From: an uncultured Treponema sp.
Lineage (GTDB): Bacteria > Spirochaetota > Spirochaetia > Treponematales > Treponemataceae
Length of the DNA stretch: 10,755 nt
Direction: 5' to 3'
Assembly (NCBI GenBank): GCA_945833725.1
Contig: CAMAFU010000039.1
Span: forward strand, 1-10,755
Both the position numbers and the translations under genes were made by a program. Each line of letters opens with the position of its first letter. Positions within the stretch are counted from its first letter, which is position 1. Under the pieces are notes generated by a model that was not told the origin of the DNA, did no database searches, and was given only the letters and a program-made list of their open reading frames with translations. Positions 5,248 through 10,755 of this stretch are shown here, piece after piece.

Positions 5248-6918
5248 CTATTCAACGGTAATCCTTCCTTCTGTTTTATTGTATTTTGAACTTACATCAT
5301 AGTTAAGAAAATCCGTTAAATAAAATATAAGTGCCTGATTGTCTACGATTAAATCGTCCATAAGCAGTTCCCCTTCTTTTAGGGCTGTATTTCCGTCACC
5401 ATCGCATTTTATAAGAAAATCCTGACTTGCTACTGTATAAGAATTTCGTGGAGCAATGGGAATATATTTTCCGTTTCTTAAAATTTCTGCATTTTTTATT
5501 CTTCTGTAGCCGTGAATGTCTGTCATTTTTCCTTTTTCGGAAACTACAATTGGAGATGGAATTGATGTATCAATTGTGTAGCGCATGCCAGACACCTGCA
5601 GAAATCCTCCAAATTCTCCGGCAGGTTTTCCTTCGGATTCTACTTGTGCCAAAGTATTTTGGGCACCGAATTCTAAAGCATCAAGAATTTGTTGACCTGT
5701 TACTTTTCTGCAGCATATTTTGTTGTCGAAGGGATTTATTTTTATTATGTCGGCCATGGTTATTTTCCCCTGGGGAAGACTGGAGCGGATTGCACCTCCG
5801 TTTGCAAAGCCTATGTCGGCCTGGCATATTAATCTGTAAGCATCGGCACAAAGGTTTCCAATGGCAGTTTCCCGGCTTCTTACAATGCGGATTCCATCTT
5901 CGTTAAAAATACTAAGCTGAATGTCGCTGAAAGCTACCTGTTCGTTTATTTCTTTATCAACTTTTTTTGCAATTTCAATAAGGCTTTCTGTAACGGCGGA
6001 ATCTTTATTTTCGTATGAGCTTAAAGCACTAAAAGAAAAATTTCCTTCTGTTGATATGGTTGCAATTCCTATCTGACTGAAATTTTCCCCAGAAAAGGCA
6101 ATGGGAATTTCTTTACCGGAAATATTTCTTGCGTATTGAATGTCTTTTGAATCAATGGAAGTGGCCGCAAGTACGCAGTCAATTCCAGAAGTATGGTTTA
6201 CAAGAGTAAAAGGCGAAAATACAGAGTGCTTGCCAGTCATAGAAAAATTATCAAGGTGAGACAGAAGAATTACAAAGTCGGCACCCTGTTTTTTTACAAT
6301 GTCTATATATTTTTGCACCCGACGGAAAAAATTTCCTCCGTCTTTTGATTCCGCAAAATCGTAAACAGATTTACCTTCTTCCATAAAATTTTCAGGATTA
6401 GCCGTAATCATAGAAGTAGGCGTAGTTACTCCCAAAAAAGCGACTTTTGTTCCAGAAAAATCTTTTATGTGGTACGGAAAAGTTTCTTCCAGATAATCTT
6501 CGTTCATTCCGGTGTATCTGATGTTTGTGTTCAAGTAAACAGTTTTTGATTCTTTAAGGCAGTTGGAAAAATTCCTCATCCCAAAATCGAATTCATGGTT
6601 GCCGATTATAGCGTAGTCGTATTCTGCTTCATTCATTAGCTGGACAATGTACATTCCTTTAGAAACAGTTCCTGTAATTGTGCCGGAAATAGCATCACCC
6701 AAATCAACAAGAACAGTGTGAGAAGATTTTGATAAATCCTTTTTTAAAGCAGAAACATGCTGATAGCCAAGGGGTTTTGAAATAAAAGAGTGAACGCTCC
6801 CTGTAAAAATAATATTTATGTTTTTATCGGGCAGATTAATGTTTTTTTTGCCGCAAGATGAAAGCCCCAAAATAACGAAAACGCAATTTAATATAGAAAG
6901 AAAATACTTAAATCTCAT
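5248..6918 (-). CDS. Lipoprotein of the UshA/5'-nucleotidase family with degenerate metal site
   Basis: Predicted 556-aa lipoprotein. A hydrophobic signal peptide ends in LSSC at 19-22, so Cys22 should be lipidated and the protein anchored in the envelope. The metallophosphatase half keeps LVDLGD (Asp75), IIGNHEFDFG (Asn107, His108) and LLSHL (His221). However, the first motif, normally NDxHG, reads GSVHS with Ser41 in place of the metal-binding Asp, and the region where GHxH is expected reads VLAATSIDSK (249-258) with no His. The C-terminal nucleotide-binding half is well preserved: AIGNLCADAYR (352-362), FANGGAIRSSLPQGKI (371-386), INPFDN (394-399) and VASQDFLIKCDGDG (496-509). The ATG at 6918 gives the best signal peptide; a TTG at 6924 is in frame. 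Family members remove phosphate from extracellular nucleotides. This one may have weak, altered or purely binding activity. Confidence 0.88.
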   Translation of the reverse strand: MRFKYFLSILNCVFVILGLSSCGKKNINLPDKNINIIFTGSVHSFISKPLGYQHVSALKKDLSKSSHTVLVDLGDAISGTITGTVSKGMYIVQLMNEAEYDYAIIGNHEFDFGMRNFSNCLKESKTVYLNTNIRYTGMNEDYLEETFPYHIKDFSGTKVAFLGVTTPTSMITANPENFMEEGKSVYDFAESKDGGNFFRRVQKYIDIVKKQGADFVILLSHLDNFSMTGKHSVFSPFTLVNHTSGIDCVLAATSIDSKDIQYARNISGKEIPIAFSGENFSQIGIATISTEGNFSFSALSSYENKDSAVTESLIEIAKKVDKEINEQVAFSDIQLSIFNEDGIRIVRSRETAIGNLCADAYRLICQADIGFANGGAIRSSLPQGKITMADIIKINPFDNKICCRKVTGQQILDALEFGAQNTLAQVESEGKPAGEFGGFLQVSGMRYTIDTSIPSPIVVSEKGKMTDIHGYRRIKNAEILRNGKYIPIAPRNSYTVASQDFLIKCDGDGNTALKEGELLMDDLIVDNQALIFYLTDFLNYDVSSKYNKTEGRITVE

Positions 6919-6924
6919 AAGCAA

Positions 6925-6933
6925 ATTATACCA
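6925..6933 (-). promoter_or_regulatory. Extended -10 promoter of the nucleotidase-family gene; predicts a leaderless mRNA
   Basis: On the minus strand TGGTATAAT is a perfect TGn-TATAAT extended -10. Only 6 nt (TTGCTT) separate it from the ATG at 6918, so the transcript would begin at or beside the start codon. The signal peptide fixes the start there, and no Shine-Dalgarno sequence is present. No convincing -35 box was found. Confidence 0.5.
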
Positions 6934-7015
6934 CGGAATAAAAGGTTTACCACAGTAAAAAGATCATAAGGTGATTAAAGAGGCGAACTCTGTTTTTTTA
7001 CTGCACCAGAATTCC

Positions 7016-7039
7016 GGGTGGGGACTGGCGGGACTAGGG
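7016..7039 (+). other. Putative G-quadruplex motif
   Basis: Four runs of at least three G (7016-7018, 7020-7023, 7030-7032, 7037-7039) are separated by loops of 1, 6 and 4 nt. This fits the usual G3+N1-7 rule. Such a motif is unlikely in DNA this A+T-rich unless maintained or recently arrived. Folding has not been shown. Confidence 0.45.
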
Positions 7040-7117
7040 CTTCCGCATTAGTTGATGAGAAAAATTGGGGCGCGACTGGAAGCCCCTGGTTAAAATTATA
7101 TTTTAATGCGGAAACCC

Positions 7118-7139
7118 TGGGACGGAGCTGGGACGGAGC
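7118..7139 (+). repeat. Two tandem copies of an 11-bp G-rich unit
   Basis: TGGGACGGAGC occurs twice back to back and is followed by GGGG. The left arm of the same element has a looser pair, GGGACTGGC then GGGACTAGG (7021-7038). Both lie inside the foldback element. Confidence 0.6.
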
Positions 7140-7179
7140 GGGGTTTATAAAAAAATCCGTTCATATTAGAATGAAATTT

Positions 7180-8031
7180 ATGGACAAAATTGGATTGGTT
7201 TTAGAAGGCGGCGCAATGCGTGGAATGTTTACGGCCGGCGTTACCGATGTACTTATGGAAAACAATATTGTTTTTGACGGGGCAGTTGGAGTTTCTGCCG
7301 GTGCAACTTTCGGCTGCAATATAAAATCCAGACAGATCGGAAGGGCAATCCGCTACAACAAAAAATATTGCCGCGACAAACGGTACTGTTCAATACAATC
7401 CCTTATAAAAACCGGCGATTTGTATGGAGCCGATTTTTGTTACAATGTTCTGCCCCATCAACTTGATATTTTCGATTTAAAAACTTACCGGGAAAATCCC
7501 ATGCCGTTTTACATAGTAGCATCAGACTGCCGCACAGGTAAGCCAGTTTACCGGGAATTAAAAAATTGCGGTGCGGAAGATTTAACATGGATGAGGGCAA
7601 GTGCAAGCATGCCTTTAGCAAGCAAAATTGTAAAAATCGACGGATATGAACTTTTAGACGGTGGAATTACAGATTCAATTCCCCTTAAATTTTTTGAAAA
7701 TCTTGGCTTTGAAAAAAATCTTGTAGTTTTAACCCAGCCGCGGGAATATAAAAAAAAGAACAGCAACCTTATTACGCTTATAAAATTTGTCTTAAAAAAA
7801 TATCCTCACATAGTCGAAGCAATGAAAAACCGGGCAAAAATTTACAATCAGGAAAAAGAATATGTTTTTGAAAGGGAAAGTCAGGGAAAAACATTTGTAA
7901 TTTGCCCCGAAACAGATTTAAAAATAAGCCGTATCGAAAAAAATCCAGACGAGTTACAGCGAGTATACGATATAGGCCGAACAGTAATGGAAAAAAATCT
8001 TGAACAGCTGAAAAATTTCCTTTCTATGTAA
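7180..8031 (+). CDS. Patatin-like phospholipase / acyl hydrolase
   Basis: Predicted 283-aa protein of the bacterial patatin family (YjjU/RssA-like), serine lipid acyl hydrolases using a Ser-Asp dyad. The protein opens directly with the first strand and the oxyanion motif, GLVLEGGAMRGMF (5-17). The nucleophile elbow is GVSAG (37-41, Ser39) and the catalytic Asp is in LLDGGITDSIPL (158-169, Asp160). Length and motif spacing match the small cytosolic members; there is no signal peptide, so it probably acts inside the cell on membrane or lipid-derived substrates. The ATG at 7180 is chosen because family members begin a few residues before GLVLEGG. The ATG at 7171 adds three residues and is equally possible, since neither has a clear ribosome site. 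A GTG at 7018 is in frame but would translate the G-rich foldback element. It appears to be a single-gene unit followed by a terminator. Confidence 0.9.
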   Translation: MDKIGLVLEGGAMRGMFTAGVTDVLMENNIVFDGAVGVSAGATFGCNIKSRQIGRAIRYNKKYCRDKRYCSIQSLIKTGDLYGADFCYNVLPHQLDIFDLKTYRENPMPFYIVASDCRTGKPVYRELKNCGAEDLTWMRASASMPLASKIVKIDGYELLDGGITDSIPLKFFENLGFEKNLVVLTQPREYKKKNSNLITLIKFVLKKYPHIVEAMKNRAKIYNQEKEYVFERESQGKTFVICPETDLKISRIEKNPDELQRVYDIGRTVMEKNLEQLKNFLSM

Positions 8032-8079
8032 CGGGTGACTTTTGGAGGTTCTCCGCACTCACCGGGAAATATATTTTTT
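8032..8079 (+). terminator. Probable terminator after the patatin gene
   Basis: Immediately after the stop codon, GGTGA (8034-8038) pairs with TCACC (8059-8063), and a smaller GGAG/CTCC hairpin (8044-8047, 8051-8054) lies inside. A short A+T stretch and six T (8074-8079) follow. The T-run is about 10 nt from the stem, so this is a plausible but not textbook terminator. Confidence 0.45.
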
Positions 8080-8086
8080 AAGATGA

Positions 8087-8112
8087 AAAAAGATTATAGA
8101 AAAAGATTATAG
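8087..8112 (+). repeat. Tandem duplication of a 13-bp A+T-rich unit
   Basis: AAAAAGATTATAG is present twice in direct succession, just upstream of the -35 box at 8116. It could be a replication-slippage duplication or an A-tract upstream element of the promoter. Confidence 0.6.
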
Positions 8113-8115
8113 AAT

Positions 8116-8144
8116 TTGAGTTTTAAACAGGTTTGTGCTAAAAT
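8116..8144 (+). promoter_or_regulatory. Promoter of the 8228-10751 operon
   Basis: TTGAGT (8116-8121) and TAAAAT (8139-8144) are separated by 17 nt, and TG at 8136-8137 makes the -10 box extended. A-rich repeats lie immediately upstream. The predicted start near 8151 gives a 77-nt leader. This is the best-formed promoter in the window. Confidence 0.65.
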
Positions 8145-8160
8145 TTACAGCCGTATCTGG

Positions 8161-8198
8161 TTTTCAGTTTTTAATTGAAAAGTCAGTCTTTTTAGACT
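8161..8198 (+). other. Two small hairpins in the operon leader
   Basis: TTTTCA/TGAAAA (8161-8166 with 8176-8181) and AGTCT/AGACT (8185-8189 with 8194-8198, loop TTTT) form adjacent perfect stems in the untranslated leader. Neither is followed by a T-run, so they are not terminators. They may stabilise the mRNA or be chance. The ribosome site AGGAAG (8217-8222) is left free, 5 nt before the ATG. Confidence 0.3.
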
Positions 8199-8227
8199 AA
8201 TGCGGTAAATTTTATCAGGAAGATTTT

Positions 8228-9337
8228 ATGAAAATCAAAAAAAAATTGAAGAAAGCGTTTATCCTTTTATTTGTCTGTTCTGCTTTTTCTGCTGTTTCTC
8301 AGGAGGCAATGGATTCTGTTTTTTCAGAACTTAATCTGGCTTTTACCCGCAAATCGGCAGAAGAAGTTTCTTCCGTACTGCACAAATATTCTTCTTCACC
8401 TCAATACCATGACTATGAAGCCTATGCCTTAAAAAAAACACGGCAGCTTATAATCGAAAATGATCTGGAATTTGCCAGACAAACTTCCCTTGCCGTAATC
8501 GACAACAATCTGGAAAATTTCGATGCTGTTGAACTTTATTCATACATCGACAGGGCAATTTTAAATGAGCAGGCTGCAAAACAGGCAGAAGAAAACCGCC
8601 TTCGCCTTGAAGCCGAAAGACTTGCCGCCATAAACGAAAAAACAAAGGCCAAAATCGAAAAAAGTAATGCTTATCAAACTTTAAGTACACAGTCTGGCTC
8701 TCAGGTTTATGTTAAAGAAAGTAACCAGACTTTTTCCAGTGTAGACTGGCGCATGCAGCTTTGCATGGCCGATTTGCTTTTTCAAAGTGTACCAGATAAA
8801 GATTATTCAAGTTTAAAATACGGTCTTGGTGCCGGTGCCGATATTTTTTACAATGTGGATTCGTTCATTCTTGCAGCAGATATTTTTGCCGACTTCCAGA
8901 TGCTTAACCTAAACGGCGGACAACAGGAATTTTTCATGAGTGCCCGCTTTGTTCCTATGATTGCTTTCCCGGAATTCAGCAGAAATTTGTATTTTAGAAT
9001 GGGTTTTGCTTCTTACGGAGTTGCAACGGAATTTTCCCAAATTTCGGGTAGTACAGAAAGTTTTATGACTCCGGTTTTTGGCATTGGAGTAGAAAATGTT
9101 GCTCTGGGCAGTACAGAAATTAACGGACATTTTGACTATTATCTTGGTCATTTTGCCTACGATATGAAATTTAGTTTTGAAGCCGGTGCTGGAATTACCC
9201 TGCCGGTTGCCGTAAACGAGCATACAAAAATCGGCTTTAGAATTGGAGCCAGCGACATTATGTTCCTGAAAGAATCAGGAATGGAAAACCGCCTTAAAGG
9301 AATAATTGGAATTGGAGTAGGAAATGTTGTTAAATAA
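8228..9337 (+). CDS. Exported protein with helical/coiled-coil N-terminus and barrel-like C-terminal domain, unknown function
   Basis: Predicted 369-aa protein, not assignable to a named family by eye. A lysine-rich n-region and hydrophobic core (1-24, ending SAFSAVSQ) look like a signal peptide cleaved near residue 24. Residues about 25-112 are helical and resemble degenerate TPR-type packing; 113-148 is a charged coiled coil rich in A, E, K and R. From about 172 the sequence alternates polar and hydrophobic residues with many Gly and aromatics (for example YGLGAGADIFYNV, FEAGAGITLPVAV, KIGFRIGAS). This suggests amphipathic strands of an outer-membrane barrel or a periplasmic beta domain. 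The C-terminus ends in Lys, not the aromatic residue typical of barrel-assembly signals, so outer-membrane insertion is uncertain. AGGAAG lies 5 nt before the ATG. It overlaps the next gene by 14 bp and shares its layout of export signal, helical domain and coiled coil. Confidence 0.82.
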   Translation: MKIKKKLKKAFILLFVCSAFSAVSQEAMDSVFSELNLAFTRKSAEEVSSVLHKYSSSPQYHDYEAYALKKTRQLIIENDLEFARQTSLAVIDNNLENFDAVELYSYIDRAILNEQAAKQAEENRLRLEAERLAAINEKTKAKIEKSNAYQTLSTQSGSQVYVKESNQTFSSVDWRMQLCMADLLFQSVPDKDYSSLKYGLGAGADIFYNVDSFILAADIFADFQMLNLNGGQQEFFMSARFVPMIAFPEFSRNLYFRMGFASYGVATEFSQISGSTESFMTPVFGIGVENVALGSTEINGHFDYYLGHFAYDMKFSFEAGAGITLPVAVNEHTKIGFRIGASDIMFLKESGMENRLKGIIGIGVGNVVK

Positions 9338-10751
9338 AAAAAATCTTTTAAAATCCGTTCTTTTTGTAATTTGCTGCAGTGTGTTTGCCCAGACTCAGAG
9401 TGCTACAGAAAAACTTACTGTAAGGTATTTAGACAAAGCAATGGAGCAGTACGAAAAAAATCAGATGGATGAGGCTTTAAAAACTATTAATGCAGCCCTT
9501 CAACTAAACGAAACTTCTGGAATTCCTGCAAATGTAACTCTTGTTGCAACGCAGATTTACTCAAAAAAACTGGATCAGATTCTTTTAACCCACGATTACA
9601 CGGATTTCCAGAAAATTGTTGATAATATCGGTCGTTATCCGTCTATTGCAGATGGTTCCATTAAGCAGAAAGTGCAGGCGGCCTACGACTGGAAAGAAGC
9701 CGACATTCAATCAAAAAAAATACAGGCAGAAAAGGCCGAAAGGGCAGAACAGTTTTCCATGTATCAGAAACAGCTGGAAGAACAGCAGAAAAGTCAGGAA
9801 ACTTTTTTAAAAACCATGACAGAAAGTCTTGCCGACAGTCAGGAAAATGTTATGAATTCCATAGTTGAATTCAGCGACAAACTTTCTGAATCTTCAAAGC
9901 AAAGTGCCCGTTCAAACCATATAGTTCTTGTTGCTATTCTTGTTGTGCTGGGTGTAATAGTTCTTGTTTTTGTTGTTGTAATAATATGCGTTCGTGCCGC
10001 TGCAAAGGCAAGTACAAGACAGTCAATGCAGTTTGAAGAAACCCTTAAACTTGTGGCAGGAATGCAGCAGACAAACAATCAGCTTCTTTTAGGTTCTGTT
10101 ACAGATTTACAGGGTATAAGCGGTTTGCGTTCTGCAGGAAGCAGCCGTTGGGGAGTAGATGCTCTTCCGGCTCCAGAAATGTCTCAGGAAGAAAAAGACG
10201 AACTTAAAAAACTTGCCGTTCAATGCGAAGAATTAGGCTCAAAAATTGATGCCGTTACAAACAGAAAAAACAATTCAAAAAATATAAGCGAACTTGTTTA
10301 TAAACTTGCTTTAAAACTGGGGTGCAATCAAAATACGGCAATGGCATATTTTTGTGCGGCAATGGTTTACGATGCCGGATTCCTTGGTGTACCGGAAGAT
10401 ATTCTTACTTCAGAAAATATTTCCGAAGACGAAAGGCTTACAATGCAGGATCATGTTAACAGAGCAGAAACATTCCTTAACTTTGTTCCAGAAACTTACA
10501 GAAAAATTTTCTTTGATGCCGCAGTATACCATCACGAAAATGAAGACGGCTCTGGGTATCCTAGTGGTATAAAGTCAGACTCAATTCCTCAAGTTGCAAA
10601 GTTGATTCATGTTGTGGAAAGTTACAATTCGCTTATAAGCCGGCGAAATTATAAAGCAATAAAAGACAAGGAATCTGCCATTGAAGATTTGCTTTCAAAA
10701 CCAAATATGTACGATCAGACAGTGGTAAAAGCCCTTGATTCAATAGTCTGA
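9324..10751 (+). CDS. Membrane protein with periplasmic TPR-like/coiled-coil region and degenerate cytoplasmic HD-GYP domain
   Basis: Predicted 475-aa protein. Residues 1-23 form a signal peptide (ending CSVFAQ). A TPR-like helix pair follows at 35-63 (YLDKAMEQYEKNQMDEALKT), further helices run to about 125, and a coiled coil spans 128-197. A single long membrane segment (199-223) is followed by basic residues, placing the C-terminal half in the cytoplasm. Residues about 290-475 align with HD-GYP, the cyclic-di-GMP phosphodiesterase domain. HHENEDGSGYPSG (403-415) and His377 are kept. The HD pair, however, is Tyr349-Asp350 in MVYDAGFLGVP, the usual GK is GF, the first His is absent (NSKNISELVYKLA) and the late Asp is Glu432. 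Loss of several ligands argues against catalysis and for a binding or signalling role. GGAG (9314-9317) lies 6 nt before the ATG inside the upstream gene, so translation is probably coupled. Confidence 0.88.
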   Translation: MLLNKKNLLKSVLFVICCSVFAQTQSATEKLTVRYLDKAMEQYEKNQMDEALKTINAALQLNETSGIPANVTLVATQIYSKKLDQILLTHDYTDFQKIVDNIGRYPSIADGSIKQKVQAAYDWKEADIQSKKIQAEKAERAEQFSMYQKQLEEQQKSQETFLKTMTESLADSQENVMNSIVEFSDKLSESSKQSARSNHIVLVAILVVLGVIVLVFVVVIICVRAAAKASTRQSMQFEETLKLVAGMQQTNNQLLLGSVTDLQGISGLRSAGSSRWGVDALPAPEMSQEEKDELKKLAVQCEELGSKIDAVTNRKNNSKNISELVYKLALKLGCNQNTAMAYFCAAMVYDAGFLGVPEDILTSENISEDERLTMQDHVNRAETFLNFVPETYRKIFFDAAVYHHENEDGSGYPSGIKSDSIPQVAKLIHVVESYNSLISRRNYKAIKDKESAIEDLLSKPNMYDQTVVKALDSIV

Positions 10752-10755
10752 TTTT

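Larger units (their letters stand above)
6993..7155. repeat. Nested G-rich inverted-repeat (foldback) element between genes
   Basis: Three sets of inverted arms are nearly concentric around position 7074-7077. The outer pair is a T7A tract (6993-7000) against TA7 (7148-7155). The middle pair is TTCCGCATTA (7041-7050) against TAATGCGGAA (7104-7113), perfect over 10 bp and continued by GGG/CCC after one mismatch. The inner pair is GGGGC (7067-7071) against GCCCC (7082-7086). The arms are strikingly G-rich on the plus strand compared with the surrounding DNA. The gap from 6919 to 7179 has no convincing gene. The element could be a MITE-like or other intergenic repeat, or a structured leader of the patatin transcript; the family is not recognised. 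Confidence 0.5.

Noticed and set aside
5427..5906. Plus-strand open frame of 159 codons
   Set aside because: It is antisense to the conserved C-terminal half of the nucleotidase-family protein and has no domain signal.
7018..7170. N-terminal extension of the patatin frame from a GTG at 7018
   Set aside because: It would translate the G-rich foldback element into about 50 residues unlike any patatin N-terminus. The family begins just before GLVLEGG, and no ribosome site precedes 7018.
8185..8198. AGTCT/AGACT hairpin as a transcription attenuator
   Set aside because: The stem is only 5 bp and no T-tract follows it, so it cannot be called a terminator. It is kept only as a small leader hairpin.

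Overview
The window is A+T-rich and densely coded. It looks like a chromosomal segment of a diderm, spirochete-like bacterium, most plausibly Treponema or a relative. That assignment is an inference from three things: the family mix (HDOD and HD-GYP proteins, a long-chain acyl-CoA ligase, a lipoprotein 5'-nucleotidase homologue, a patatin), a lipoprotein with an LSSC lipobox, and signal-peptide proteins with barrel-like C-termini. No rRNA, tRNA, CRISPR array, insertion sequence or phage gene was seen.

Layout. Positions 1-740 (minus) hold the first 246 codons of a membrane protein that appears to lead into an alpha/beta-hydrolase domain; it runs off the left edge. Divergent from it, 813-2306 (plus) encodes a GHKL-ATPase-like domain fused to an HDOD domain. 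A hairpin with a T-tract (2334-2385) ends the convergent long-chain acyl-CoA ligase gene (2405-4318, minus). That ligase is divergent from a TetR-family regulator (4555-5217, plus). The 236-bp gap between them holds two back-to-back promoters whose -35 boxes lie inside one palindrome, plus two further inverted repeats that could be TetR operators. A fatty-acid or acyl-CoA responsive switch is the natural reading. At 5248-6918 (minus) is a lipoprotein of the UshA/5'-nucleotidase family that lacks two metal-binding motifs.

Positions 6919-7179 are non-coding and contain a nested, G-rich inverted-repeat element of about 160 bp. A patatin-like phospholipase follows (7180-8031, plus), then a probable terminator and a well-formed promoter (8116-8144). 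That promoter drives a two-gene operon. The first gene (8228-9337) encodes an exported protein with a helical/coiled-coil N-terminus and a barrel-like C-terminus. The second (9324-10751, overlapping by 14 bp) encodes a signal-peptide, TPR-like, coiled-coil, single-TM protein with a degenerate cytoplasmic HD-GYP domain.

The most interesting points are: (i) the overlapping pair at 8228-10751, a candidate envelope-to-cytoplasm signalling unit with a probably inactive HD-GYP output; (ii) the reverse situation in the HDOD protein, which keeps a full set of HD-type metal ligands and carries a GHKL module; (iii) two minus-strand genes whose -10 box ends 6 nt before the ATG, predicting leaderless mRNAs; (iv) the G-rich foldback element; and (v) two enzyme homologues with altered active sites (the nucleotidase and the A10 lysine of the ligase). 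All calls come from reading the sequence by eye; no database search was run.
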